A DNA stretch of 15,949 nt, taken from DASWIG01 sp036397835 (GTDB taxonomy: Bacteria > Acidobacteriota > Thermoanaerobaculia > Multivoradales > J023). The position numbers and the translations under genes are program-made. Positions 7,265-15,044 of the stretch are shown in pieces. Numbering within the stretch: the stretch's first letter is position 1; each line of letters begins with the position of its first letter. The stretch is from assembly GCA_036397835.1 (NCBI GenBank), contig DASWIG010000015.1, positions 1-15,949 on the forward strand, read 5' to 3'. Below the pieces are notes generated by a model. That model was not told the origin of the DNA. It did no database searches and saw only the letters and a list, made by a program, of their open reading frames with translations.

Positions 7265-8482
7265 CTACCGGGGCCGCCCCACGGTGACCCGCAGCTCGGA
7301 CGGACGGATCCAGCGCCGCGCCGCCGCCTCGACGTCGGCGCGCTCGAGGGCGCCGAGCCGCTCGGTCACCCATTCGGGGCGGTCCGTCTCGAGGCCGTAG
7401 AACTCGGCCTCGGCCAGGATGTCCGCCCACTGCCGGGCGGTCTCGCGGCGAAAGGGGTCGCGGCCGATCAGGTAGGAGCGCGCTTCCTCGAACTCGGCCT
7501 GGTCGAGGCCGTCGTCGACCAGACGCGTCAGCTCCTCGCGGATGGCCCGCTCGGCAGCTTCGGCCGTGTCGGTGGAGGTGGCGGCGTAGGTCACCAGGCG
7601 CCCGGCGTCGAGGCCGGCGCCGACGTAGGTCGCCGCGTCCACGTGGTAGGCCAGGCCCTCGCGCTCGCGGATGCGCTCGGGCAACCGTCCGCTCATGCCG
7701 GCGCCGGCTCCGAGCACTACCGCCAGGACCGCCAGCGCCACGGTGTCGGGGTGGCGGCGGGGCACCGTGAGGTGGCCGGCGTAGAGGTGGGCCTGGTCGG
7801 CGTCGTCGGGGATCTCGACTTCGCGGTGGGCCTCGGCGAGGCCGCGCGGCGCGTCCACCGGCGGCAGCTCCGCGGCGCTTCCTGCGAGGGAGCCGAAGAG
7901 CTCGGCGGCCCGGCTCTCCACCGCCGCCTCGTCGATCCGCCCGGCGACCACCAGCAGGCCGCCCCACTCGAGGGCGCGGCGGTGGAGGCCGGCGCAGGCG
8001 TCGGCGTCGACGGCACCCAGGCTCTCGGCGTCGCCTTGCAGGGCGCGGCCGTAGGGGTGGGGGGTGTAGAGCTGCTCGAGGAAGGCGCGGCCGGCGCGCA
8101 CCTCGGGCTGGTCGAGCAGGCTCTCGAGCTCGCCCAGGGCCTGGCGGCGCAGCCAGTCGAGACGGTCTTCGGGGAAGCTCGGCTCGAGCGCCAGCTCGGC
8201 CGCCCAGTCGAGGGCCAGGCGCCAGTCCTCGGCGAGCGCGTCGACGGTGACGCCGATCGATTCGTAGGTGGCGAGGCTCTGGAGCAGCATGCCGCGGTCG
8301 TCGGACTCGCGGGCGATCTCGCGCCAGTCGCGACGGCGAGTGCCTTCGGCGAGCAGGCGGCCGGTGAGGAGGGCCTGGCCGGGGACGTCCTCGAGGCGGG
8401 CGCCGCCGCGCAGCCACAGCCGCACGGCGACGATCGGCGCCTCGCCCACCCGCTTGACGCGGGTCGTGAATCGCGCCGCCAT
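7265..8482 (-). CDS. M16 family peptidase-like protein, non-catalytic subunit
   Basis: This 405-residue protein has the M16 (insulinase/pitrilysin/MPP) fold. In catalytic members an HxxEH zinc motif sits before a conserved [FA]xGT. Here the equivalent segment reads ALLTGRLLAEGT, with L38, G41 and R42 in place of His, Glu and His, so zinc binding is lost. The C-terminal domain is typical, with GAGMSGRLPERIREREGLAYHV in two consecutive blocks near residues 245-270. In two-subunit M16B enzymes, one subunit carries zinc while the partner supplies substrate contacts. This gene directly follows the catalytic gene, the stop and start sharing one base (TGATG at 8480-8484), so it is probably translated coupled and forms a heterodimer with it. 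It has no visible signal peptide or membrane segment. The TAG stop is at 7265-7267. Substrates are unknown. Confidence 0.9.
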   Translation of the reverse strand: MAARFTTRVKRVGEAPIVAVRLWLRGGARLEDVPGQALLTGRLLAEGTRRRDWREIARESDDRGMLLQSLATYESIGVTVDALAEDWRLALDWAAELALEPSFPEDRLDWLRRQALGELESLLDQPEVRAGRAFLEQLYTPHPYGRALQGDAESLGAVDADACAGLHRRALEWGGLLVVAGRIDEAAVESRAAELFGSLAGSAAELPPVDAPRGLAEAHREVEIPDDADQAHLYAGHLTVPRRHPDTVALAVLAVVLGAGAGMSGRLPERIREREGLAYHVDAATYVGAGLDAGRLVTYAATSTDTAEAAERAIREELTRLVDDGLDQAEFEEARSYLIGRDPFRRETARQWADILAEAEFYGLETDRPEWVTERLGALERADVEAAARRWIRPSELRVTVGRPR

Positions 8483-9915
8483 CAGCGGGAACCCTCACCC
8501 CCCAACCCCCCTTTCCCAGGGGGAGAGGGGGGCTCGATCCCCGACCTGCTACTCCCCTCTCCCTCTGGGAGAGGGGCCGGGGGTGAGGGTTCCGAGCTCG
8601 ATCCCACCGGCAACGACCAGCCCAGGACGCCGGCGCGCTCGGGGCTGAGGTAGCGTTCGGCGGCCGCGGCGAGATCGTCGGCGCGCACGCTCAGCAGCCG
8701 GTCGAGGTAACGCCATGGGTGCTCGACGTCGAACAGCGCCAGCGCGGTGCCCACCAGGAAGGCCTGCTGGTAGACCCTTTCGTGGTCGAAGATCCAGTCG
8801 GCGAGGACGATCTTCTGCGCCCGCGCCACCTCCTCGGCCGACGGCGGCTGGCGGCGCAGCCGTTCGATCTCGGCGAGAGCCGTCTCCTCGGCGCGCCGCG
8901 GCTCGATGCCCGGGATCACTTCGAAGGCCACCGTCCAGCCTCCGGGATCGACCGATTCGTTGAGGTCTGCCGAGACGCCCACGCAGAGCTGTCCCTCGTC
9001 GACGAGGGCGCGGTGCAGCCGGCTCGAGCGGCCGGCGCCGAGCACCGCCACCAGCAGGCGCAGCAGCGGGTGGTCGTCGGCGGTGGCGGCCGGGGCGGGC
9101 AGGCTCAGGAGCATGCGCGCCACCTCGCCGGCGCGCCGCTCGAGGCGCACGAGGCCGTTCGGCGCCGCCGGCGGCGGGCTCGGCGCGCGCCGCGGCGCCT
9201 CGCCGTCGAGGCCGCCGAAGGCCGCTTCGACCTGCTCGGTCACGCCGCCGCCGACGTCGCCGGCGACCACCAGCACCGCGTTGGCCGGCCGGTACAGGCG
9301 CTGGTGGAAGGCGGCGAGGGCCTCGGCGCCGGTGGCCAGGAGCTGCTCGCGGGTGCCGAGCACCGGGCGTCCGTAGGGATGGCCGGGGAAGGCGGCGGCG
9401 GAGACCCGCTGCTCGAGGGCGTCCCAGGGCTCGCCCTCGTACATGGCGATCTCTTCGAGGATCACCTGGCGCTCGTGGCGCACCGCCTCGGCGTCGAGAG
9501 TGAGGCCCGCCATGCGATCGCTCTCGATCTCGAGGGCCTGCTGCCAGCGGTCGGCGGCGAAGGTGAAGTAGTAGAGGGTCATGTCGTGGCTGGTGAAGGC
9601 GTTGTTGGAGCCGCCGAGGGCGCGGGTGAGCAGGTCGATCTCGCCCGGACCGTAGCGCGGCGAGCCCTTGAACATCATGTGCTCGAGGAAGTGGGCGGTG
9701 CCGCCGTGGCCGGCCTCGTCGTCGCGGGTGCCGGCGCGGTAGATCAGCGCCGTGGTCACCAGCGGCGCCTGGCCGGCGGCCAGGGTGGCGACCAGCAGCC
9801 CGTTGGCGAGGCGCTCGACGCGCGCGCCGTCGAGGATGCGGCGCAGCTCCCCGGCCGGCCGGAGCTCGCCCGAGCGTGGTGCCGCGGCGGCCTCGCGGGC
9901 CGCGCCTTTGCTCAC
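8482..9915 (-). CDS. M16 family zinc metallopeptidase, catalytic subunit
   Basis: This 477-residue M16B peptidase carries the inverted zinc motif HFLEH (H75, E78, H79). A downstream acidic pair (E154/E155 in VILEEIAMYEGEP) lies at the spacing expected for the third zinc ligand, and GGSNNAFTSHDMTLYYF (101-117) is typical of the active-site domain. The open frame extends far upstream, but family similarity starts at about residue 20. I therefore chose the GTG at 9915, which overlaps the phosphoesterase stop as GTGA (9912-9915) and implies translational coupling. No signal peptide is seen, so a cytoplasmic location is likely. The last ~38 residues (from SSEPSPPAPLPEGEG) are not family sequence. 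They are encoded by a REP-like palindromic element. The neighbouring gene is the non-catalytic partner. Substrate is unknown; bacterial M16 pairs degrade peptides or mature small precursors. Confidence 0.95.
   Translation of the reverse strand: MSKGAAREAAAAPRSGELRPAGELRRILDGARVERLANGLLVATLAAGQAPLVTTALIYRAGTRDDEAGHGGTAHFLEHMMFKGSPRYGPGEIDLLTRALGGSNNAFTSHDMTLYYFTFAADRWQQALEIESDRMAGLTLDAEAVRHERQVILEEIAMYEGEPWDALEQRVSAAAFPGHPYGRPVLGTREQLLATGAEALAAFHQRLYRPANAVLVVAGDVGGGVTEQVEAAFGGLDGEAPRRAPSPPPAAPNGLVRLERRAGEVARMLLSLPAPAATADDHPLLRLLVAVLGAGRSSRLHRALVDEGQLCVGVSADLNESVDPGGWTVAFEVIPGIEPRRAEETALAEIERLRRQPPSAEEVARAQKIVLADWIFDHERVYQQAFLVGTALALFDVEHPWRYLDRLLSVRADDLAAAAERYLSPERAGVLGWSLPVGSSSEPSPPAPLPEGEGSSRSGIEPPSPPGKGGLGGEGSR
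8488..8593. repeat. REP-like palindromic element with 14-bp terminal inverted repeats, inside a gene
   Basis: GGAACCCTCACCCC (8488-8501) and GGGGTGAGGGTTCC (8580-8593) are perfect inverted repeats. Inside lie two further stems: CCCTTTCCC...GGGAGAGGG on the left (around 8509-8528, one mismatch) and CCCTCTCCC TCT GGGAGAGGG on the right (around 8554-8576). The CCCTCACCCC...GGGAGAGGG pattern is a type of interspersed repeat seen in many GC-rich bacterial genomes. It lies entirely within the 3' end of the catalytic M16 gene and reaches to four bases before its stop, adding a Pro/Gly/Glu-rich tail. I see no second copy in this window. Confidence 0.85.
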
Positions 9916-10742
9916 AGGACCTCCAGGCCGTACGGCTCGCGGCCGCGGCGCGGGAAGTGGTGACGGCTCCGGACCATGAAGCCGCCGGCGTCGGCGTCCC
10001 AGCCGAGGTGCGACACGGCGATCTCGTCGCCCTCGATGCGGACCCAGTTGCAGGTGTAGCGACGGCGCTCGCTGCCGCGGCCGCGGTGCGAGGTCGTGGT
10101 GCCGGCGTGGATGATCATGAAGGGTCTCTGGCCCAACGGATAGAACGCCTCCGAGGGCATGACGTAGGACTGGTGCAGGTGCCCGGCGAGCACCAGCTCG
10201 ACGCCGCGGCGGGCGAAGACCTCCACCGCCTCCCGCGAGCCCGAGAGCACGCTCTGGGTGTCGAAGCGCGGCGCCGGCACCAGCTCGTGGTGGACGACGA
10301 CGATCTTCGCCTGGCCCGACGGCGCCGCCTCGAGCATCGCCGCCACCTGGCGCAGGCGGGAGGAGCGGATGCGGCCGTCCTTCACCGTCCAGTTGTGGGC
10401 CGAGTTGATGCCGACGACGAGCATCTCGTCGTCCTCGACCACCGGCTCGAGCTCGGCGGCGAAGTGCTTGCGGTAGGCGCCGTAGGGCCGGAACACGCGC
10501 TCCCAGAAGCGGTACATGGGCACGTCGTGGTTGCCCGGCACGACGATCGCCGGCGCCGCGAGGCGGTCGACGAAGGCGCGCGCCTGGCGGAACTGCCACG
10601 GCTTGGCCCGCTGCGTGAGGTCGCCGGAGATCGCCACCAGGTCGGGCTTGCGCCGCTCCACGAGGTCGAGCACCCCGGCCGCCACCTCGCAGGCGTGATG
10701 GGGACCGAAGTGGATGTCGGAGATGTGGAGGATCTGGCGCAA
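9912..10742 (-). CDS. Calcineurin-like metallophosphoesterase (CpdA/class III phosphodiesterase-like)
   Basis: This 276-residue protein has all five metallophosphoesterase motifs in order: DIH (D9, H11), GDLT (about 40-43), GNHD (about 70-73), VVHHE (about 150), and GHLHQ (about 190). Together they build a dinuclear metal centre. Family members hydrolyse cyclic nucleotides or other phosphodiesters, and CpdA-type enzymes act on 3',5'-cAMP, but the substrate cannot be read from sequence. The N-terminus RQILHISDIHFG is typical and supports the TTG start at 10742, although the Shine-Dalgarno is poor and the frame remains open a little upstream. Its TGA overlaps the GTG of the catalytic M16 gene. 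It lies 44 bases downstream of a small membrane-protein gene and is probably the third gene of the operon. Confidence 0.92.
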   Translation of the reverse strand: MRQILHISDIHFGPHHACEVAAGVLDLVERRKPDLVAISGDLTQRAKPWQFRQARAFVDRLAAPAIVVPGNHDVPMYRFWERVFRPYGAYRKHFAAELEPVVEDDEMLVVGINSAHNWTVKDGRIRSSRLRQVAAMLEAAPSGQAKIVVVHHELVPAPRFDTQSVLSGSREAVEVFARRGVELVLAGHLHQSYVMPSEAFYPLGQRPFMIIHAGTTTSHRGRGSERRRYTCNWVRIEGDEIAVSHLGWDADAGGFMVRSRHHFPRRGREPYGLEVL

Positions 10743-10786
10743 GAGCAGCGAGAAGAGGCCCGGTAAGCCGGGCCGGTGGATCGCGA

Positions 10787-11053
10787 TCAGGATTGACCAG
10801 CCTCGTCCGGCGCCCGGCCGCCCGTGGTTTCGAGCAGGGAGTGGACGTTGCGTGTGACCTCTTCGGTCACCAAGGCGGTGGCCGCGCTCACCAGCTCGGC
10901 GCCGTGGCGGCGGCCGATGAAAAAGCCGCCGGCCACGGCCACGGCCAGGGCCGGAATCGGGTAGGCGCGCACCAGGCGGCGCCAGTCGAAATCGATCGGC
11001 AGGAGCTCGTCGACGACCTCGTCGGCCCGCGTGCTCCCGTGCTCGTCACTCAT
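10787..11053 (-). CDS. Small single-helix membrane protein, YqjD/YtxH-like
   Basis: This is an 88-residue protein of no assigned function. An acidic N-terminal half (MSDEHGSTRADEVVDELLP) is followed by a hydrophobic, glycine-rich helix PALAVAVAGGFFIGRRHG (about residues 34-51), then an amphipathic tail with VTEEVTRNVHSLLE. A glycine-rich helix ending in RR resembles the membrane anchor of DUF883/YqjD and YtxH proteins, and the gene directly upstream encodes such a protein, so the two may work together at the membrane. The ATG at 11053 follows GAGAG, and the gap from the preceding gene is 37 bases. No enzyme motifs are seen. Confidence 0.75.
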   Translation of the reverse strand: MSDEHGSTRADEVVDELLPIDFDWRRLVRAYPIPALAVAVAGGFFIGRRHGAELVSAATALVTEEVTRNVHSLLETTGGRAPDEAGQS

Positions 11054-11090
11054 CTCTCGGTTCTCTCGCTTCCTGCCCGCGCCGGGTCGC

Positions 11091-11498
11091 TCACGCGTCG
11101 TAATGGCGGCGGCGGCGCAGGAGGAAGCCGAGCAGGAAGCCGGCGCCCGCCGCCATCAGGATCGCCTTGCCCGGGTTGTCGCGCACGTAGTCGCTGACGT
11201 CGTCGATGAGCTCGTCGGCCCCCTTCTGCACCCTGTCGTAGCCATGGCGCAGTTGCTCGGCCGTCGCCTCGTACTTCTCGCGGGCCACGGCACGCGCGTG
11301 CTCGGTCGTCTCGCGGACCTTTTCACCGGCGCTCGCCGAGGCCTCGCGCAGGCGGCCGCCGACGTCGGCAGCCACGTCATGGAGCTTCTCGCGCGCGGAT
11401 CCGAGGCGGTCGGCCACCGCCTCCCGCGTCTGATCGACCTTCTCCGACACGAGCTCCTTCGCCCGGTCGATCGGCCGTACGTTGTCTCGTTTGCTCAT
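11091..11498 (-). CDS. DUF883/YqjD-ElaB-like membrane-anchored stress protein
   Basis: This 135-residue protein has a long charged amphipathic, probably coiled-coil region (about 10-105; repeated A-x-E/R-K and VRETTEHARAVAREKYEAT). It ends with DYVRDNPGKAILMAAGAGFLLGFLLRRRR (in two parts, 103-110 and 111-131). The DNP-GKA-GAGFLLGFLLRRR signature is the C-tail anchor of the DUF883/YqjD/ElaB family, which attaches to the inner membrane and in Escherichia coli associates with ribosomes in stationary phase. That ribosomal role is not shown here. The open frame reaches back to 12794 only as antisense of the YihY gene. The true start is the ATG at 11498, with a perfect AGGAGG six bases upstream and a promoter before it. 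It is the first gene of the minus-strand operon. Confidence 0.88.
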   Translation of the reverse strand: MSKRDNVRPIDRAKELVSEKVDQTREAVADRLGSAREKLHDVAADVGGRLREASASAGEKVRETTEHARAVAREKYEATAEQLRHGYDRVQKGADELIDDVSDYVRDNPGKAILMAAGAGFLLGFLLRRRRHYDA

Positions 11499-11503
11499 GG
11501 TGT

Positions 11504-11509
11504 ACCTCC
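11504..11509 (-). promoter_or_regulatory. Strong Shine-Dalgarno for the DUF883 gene
   Basis: AGGAGG on the minus strand lies six to seven bases before the ATG at 11498. It is the strongest ribosome-binding site in the window and decides this start against the much longer open frame. Confidence 0.8.
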
Positions 11510-11542
11510 TGAACGGAACGCCCCTGTATGGGGAGAGCGTCC

Positions 11543-11571
11543 ATTCTACAGGATCCCGCCGGCATTGCGAA
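11543..11571 (-). promoter_or_regulatory. Sigma70-like promoter for the DUF883 operon
   Basis: On the minus strand, TTCGCA (11566-11571) and TAGAAT (11543-11548) are separated by exactly 17 bases. They match the consensus at four and five of six positions. Transcription would start near 11536, leaving about 38 untranslated bases that contain AGGAGG. A CCTGTA...TACAGG inverted repeat (11523-11528 and 11547-11552) spans the -10 and start region and might be an operator. Confidence 0.55.
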
Positions 11572-11630
11572 ACCGCGATGCTAGACTCGGCGCGATTCGG
11601 AGCCACCAGCGAGCAAGGGAGTGAGCGATC

Positions 11631-12941
11631 GTGACGGAGCAGGACAGTGACATCAGCCGCGCGCAGCGGCTCCGCGAGCGTTTCCAGCGGCCGGCGGAAG
11701 GGACGTCGTGGCTCGACCTGCCGCGCCGCGCCGGGCGTTTCCTCGTCCTGGCGATCCGCAAGGCGCGCTCCGACGAGCTCACCCGCCAGTCGTCGGCCCT
11801 CGCCTTCATCACCCTGGTCTCCCTGATCCCGCTGTTGACCGCGTTCTCGGTGGTCGGCGCCCGCGCCTTCGAGCACCCCGAGGACCGCCAGCGGGTGATC
11901 GAGCTGCTCGGCCGCGTCTTCCCCTACTCGGAGCAGACCCTCGTCGACACCGTGACCACCTTCGTCGAGAACGCCGACAGGGTCAGCGGCTTCGGCTTCC
12001 TCGTCTTCCTGGCGACGGCGCTGATGGCCTTCTCCACCATCGAGGAGACCGTGAACCGGGTGTGGAACGTGCGGCGCGGCCGGCCCTTCCGCACCCGTCT
12101 GCTGTCGTTCACCCTGCTGCTCTTCTGGGGCCCGGTGCTGATCGGCGCCACCTACTCGGGCCTCTTCGTCCTCAGCCAGCAGGCGGTCTTCCAGCGCTTC
12201 ACCGAGTCGCTGCCCGCCCAGTTCATCCCCTTCGTGGTGACCCTGCTCGGCCTCACCATGCTCTACTGGCTGGTGCCCTACACCACGGTGCGCTTCGGCA
12301 GCGCCGTGTGGGGCGGCTTCACCGCCGCCCTGCTGCTCGAGGCCCTGCGCCAGGGGTTCAGCCTCTACGTCAAGAAGGCGAGCTCGATCTCGCTCATCTA
12401 CGGCGGCCTGGGGCTGGCGTTCTTCTTCCTGGTGTCGGTGCAGCTCACCTGGTGGATCATCCTGCTCGGCACCGAGGTGACCTACTGCACCCAGCACCAC
12501 GCGGCCATGCGCCGCGAGCGCCGCCGCGCCGGCCCCGCGGAGGGGAGCTGGCTCGGCCTGGTGGCGTTGGTGGTGATCGCCGACCGCTACCGCTCCGGCG
12601 AGCCGATCACCCCCCACGAGGAGCTCGCCGACCGGCTGCGGCTGCCTACGCCGGAGCTCATCGTGGTGCTCGGGCCGCTGCTCGAAGGCGGCCTGCTGCG
12701 CGAGATCGGCGGCGACGACGAGGGCTTCCTGCTCGGGCGCGACCCGCACCAGCTCCGGCTGGCCGAGGTCTTCGAGCTCTACGAGCGCCACCATTGGGAG
12801 GTGCTCGAGGCGCTGCCCGGCGCGCTCGTCCCCGGTCTCGAGCAGCTTCGCGCCCGCCTCGCCGAGGTCCGCGAGCGCGAGGCCGAGCAGGCGACGCTGG
12901 CGGACCTCCTGGCGGCGCCCGCGGGACAGGCGAAGGAGTGA
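11631..12941 (+). CDS. YihY/BrkB (virulence factor BrkB) family membrane protein
   Basis: This 436-residue integral inner-membrane protein belongs to the YihY/BrkB family, once misnamed RNase BN. Six hydrophobic segments are visible at about 55-77, 120-140, 157-181, 197-217, 225-245 and 258-283. Family blocks include SSALAFITLVSLIPLL (54-69), FSTIEETVNRVW (134-145), LYWLVPYTTV (211-220), and SISLIYGGLGLAFFFLV (252-268). The cytoplasmic C-terminus (about 305-436) has a winged-helix-like stretch (ADRLRLPTPELIVVLGPLLEGG) and a charged helical tail. Transport or export has been proposed for the family, without a settled substrate. The GTG start at 11631 has AAGGGAG about nine bases upstream. The histidine-lyase-like gene starts two bases after the TGA, so the two are probably cotranscribed. 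Confidence 0.93.
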   Translation: MTEQDSDISRAQRLRERFQRPAEGTSWLDLPRRAGRFLVLAIRKARSDELTRQSSALAFITLVSLIPLLTAFSVVGARAFEHPEDRQRVIELLGRVFPYSEQTLVDTVTTFVENADRVSGFGFLVFLATALMAFSTIEETVNRVWNVRRGRPFRTRLLSFTLLLFWGPVLIGATYSGLFVLSQQAVFQRFTESLPAQFIPFVVTLLGLTMLYWLVPYTTVRFGSAVWGGFTAALLLEALRQGFSLYVKKASSISLIYGGLGLAFFFLVSVQLTWWIILLGTEVTYCTQHHAAMRRERRRAGPAEGSWLGLVALVVIADRYRSGEPITPHEELADRLRLPTPELIVVLGPLLEGGLLREIGGDDEGFLLGRDPHQLRLAEVFELYERHHWEVLEALPGALVPGLEQLRARLAEVREREAEQATLADLLAAPAGQAKE

Positions 12942-12943
12942 TC

Positions 12944-15007
12944 TTGCGCACGCTGCGCCATGACCTCGACGCCACCACCGTCCTCGCCCTCGACGGCCGC
13001 ACCCTCACCCTGGAAGACGTGGTGGCGGTGGCGCGCCGCGGCCGGCCGGTGGCGGTGGACGCGGACGCCCGGCGCCGCGTCGGGCGCTGCCGGGCGATGG
13101 TGGAGGTGTTGCTCGACGAGAACGAGAAGGTCTACGGGCTGACCACCGGCTTCGGCAAGCTGCGCGACGTGGCGATCCCCCGCGAGGACACCGCCAAGCT
13201 CCAGGTGAACCTGATCATGAGCCACTCCTGCGGCGTCGGCCGGCCGTTCACCGAAGAGGTGGTGCGGGCGGCCCTGGTGCTGCGCGCCAACACCCTGTGC
13301 CGCGGCAACTCGGGCGTGCGCGTGGAGGTGGTCGAGCAGCTCGTCAACATGCTCAACGACGGCGTCTACCCCTACGTGCCCGAAAAGGGCTCGGTGGGCG
13401 CCAGCGGCGACCTGGCGCCGCTCTCCCATCTGGCGCTGGTGCTGATCGGCCACCCCGAAGGCCGGTACATGTCCCGCCGGCAGCGGCAGGACGGCGCCGA
13501 CCCGCTGCACCCCCGCGAGCAGGACTTCGTGGGCATGCCCGGCCGCCACGAGCTCGCCGCCGTGGCCGAGCGCGAAGGATGGAAGACGTTCCGCCCCGTC
13601 GACCTGGAGGCCAAGGAGGGCCTCGCCGTCAACAACGGCACCCAGCTCATGACCGCGGTGGCCTGCCTGGCGCTCTTCGACGGCTACCACGCCCTGCGCT
13701 GCGCCGAGCTCGCCGGCGCCTTGAGCCTCGAGGCCCAGCGCGGCGTGCTCGACGCCTACGACCCGCGGCTGCACGCGGCGCGCCCGCAGGCCGGCCAGGG
13801 CGAGGTCGCGGCGCGGGTCGTCGCCTACTGCGAAGGCAGCCAGATCCTCGACCTCTACCTCAACTCCGGGAACCTCTACCAGGCCCAGGACCAACTGCGG
13901 CGAGCCGCCGCCTACCTGGCCGGCGTCCCCGGAGCGGAGGCGGGCTCGGCCCGCGAGGGGGCGCAGGCGCTGGCGACGGACCTCGGGGACGTGATCCCGA
14001 CCCAGGCGCAGGGGCGGCCGGACGCGGCCGTCCTCGCCGAGTGGTCGGGGCTCGGCGCCCGCGGGCAGATCGCCCACTTCTACGGCGTCCTGCGTCCGCT
14101 GCGCCGGCGGGCCAGCGACCTGCTGCGCGTCGTCGACGCCGATTCCTTCCCCCACCACACCGAGAACGCCGGCAAGGCGCGCACCGCCCTCGTCGCGGCG
14201 GTCAAGCAGCTCGACGACGCGGTGCCGGAGACCCCCCTGGTGCAGGAGGACTACTCCTTCCGCTGCTTTCCCCAGGTGCTGGCCTGCGCCCTGCGCGCCT
14301 GGGAGCACGTGGCGCAGATCGTGGAGGTAGAGGTCAACTCGGCGACCGACAACCCCCTGCTCTTCCCGCCCGATCCCGGCGACGACGCCATGACGCCCGA
14401 GCGTTACGGGGCCTGGCTGCGGGCCGATCGCGGGCGGATCGAGGAGAGCAAGCAGAGCGTGCTCGGCGGCGGCAACTTCCACGGCGAGCCCGTGGCCCAG
14501 GCCATGGACTACTTCGCCATCGCCTTCGCCGAGGTCGCCAACATCGCCGAGCGGCGCGTGGCCCACCTCGTCGACGAGCACCTCTCGCGCGGCCTGCCGC
14601 CCTTCCTCATCGACTCGAGCGGCCTCAACAGCGGCTTCATGATCCCGCAGTACACGGCGGCGGCCCTGGTCTCGGAGAACAAGGTGCTCTGCCATCCGGC
14701 GAGCGTCGACTCGATCCCCACCTCCGCCAACTCCGAAGACCACGTGAGCATGGGCACCATCGCCGCCCGCAAGGCCGCCGAGGTGCTCGCCAACGTCGTC
14801 GACGTGATCGCCATCGAGGTCCTCGCCGCCTACCAGGGTCTCAAGTTCCGCCTGCCCCTCGAGCCCGGAGAGCGCCTGCGCGGCGTCCTGGAGCTGCTCG
14901 CCGAGCACGGCATCCACCGCTACGAGGACGACCGGGTGCCCTACCGGGATTTCCAGAAGCTGCGCCGTCTGATGCGGGAGAAAGCCTTCCTGGATCAGCT
15001 CCTCTGA
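12944..15007 (+). CDS. hutH: Histidine ammonia-lyase-like MIO enzyme, enlarged (687 aa)
   Basis: This is a member of the aromatic amino acid ammonia-lyase family, which eliminates ammonia from histidine (to urocanate) using the self-formed MIO group. The MIO triad is A153-S154-G155 in GSVGASGDLAPLSH. Residues matching the known Pseudomonas histidase active site are all present: Y64 (YGLTTGFG), H94 (SHSCGVG), N231 (NNGTQ), Q434, Y437 and R440 (VQEDYSFRC), F512 (GGNFHG), E598 (SANSEDHVSMG). The glutamate in SANSED favours an imidazole substrate over phenylalanine or tyrosine. The protein is 687 residues rather than the usual ~510; the excess lies in three insertions (about 25, 120 and 26 residues). 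AAGGAG lies five bases before the TTG at 12944, so I chose that start; a GTG at 12938 is the alternative. The histidine methyltransferase gene egtD follows after 37 bases, so a betaine substrate such as hercynine is worth considering. The hutH symbol is given by homology only. Confidence 0.88.
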   Translation: MRTLRHDLDATTVLALDGRTLTLEDVVAVARRGRPVAVDADARRRVGRCRAMVEVLLDENEKVYGLTTGFGKLRDVAIPREDTAKLQVNLIMSHSCGVGRPFTEEVVRAALVLRANTLCRGNSGVRVEVVEQLVNMLNDGVYPYVPEKGSVGASGDLAPLSHLALVLIGHPEGRYMSRRQRQDGADPLHPREQDFVGMPGRHELAAVAEREGWKTFRPVDLEAKEGLAVNNGTQLMTAVACLALFDGYHALRCAELAGALSLEAQRGVLDAYDPRLHAARPQAGQGEVAARVVAYCEGSQILDLYLNSGNLYQAQDQLRRAAAYLAGVPGAEAGSAREGAQALATDLGDVIPTQAQGRPDAAVLAEWSGLGARGQIAHFYGVLRPLRRRASDLLRVVDADSFPHHTENAGKARTALVAAVKQLDDAVPETPLVQEDYSFRCFPQVLACALRAWEHVAQIVEVEVNSATDNPLLFPPDPGDDAMTPERYGAWLRADRGRIEESKQSVLGGGNFHGEPVAQAMDYFAIAFAEVANIAERRVAHLVDEHLSRGLPPFLIDSSGLNSGFMIPQYTAAALVSENKVLCHPASVDSIPTSANSEDHVSMGTIAARKAAEVLANVVDVIAIEVLAAYQGLKFRLPLEPGERLRGVLELLAEHGIHRYEDDRVPYRDFQKLRRLMREKAFLDQLL

Positions 15008-15044
15008 CCCCCGACAAGACCTTTCTGAAAGCGGGAGGAAACCC

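Noticed and set aside
7250..8653. 467-codon plus-strand frame and the overlapping minus-strand frame at 7113-8498
   Set aside because: Both are shadows of the non-catalytic M16 gene in GC-rich sequence.
9916..10599. N-terminal extension of the catalytic M16 frame
   Set aside because: It overlaps the phosphoesterase gene in another frame and reads as Arg/Pro-rich sequence; M16 similarity begins after the GTG at 9915.
11565..11587. Plus-strand promoter for YihY (TTGCGA / TAGACT)
   Set aside because: The two boxes are only 11 bases apart, too close for a sigma70 promoter.
11499..12794. Long N-terminal extension of the DUF883 frame
   Set aside because: It is antisense to the YihY gene. A perfect AGGAGG and a promoter mark the start at 11498.
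11708..12937. Open frame leading into the lyase gene from upstream
   Set aside because: It is a shadow of the YihY coding sequence; the ribosome-binding site and family alignment place the lyase start at 12944.
12944..15007. Phenylalanine or tyrosine ammonia-lyase
   Set aside because: The SANSEDHVSMG motif has the histidase glutamate, where phenylalanine and tyrosine lyases usually have Gln in NQD; the other histidase residues also match.
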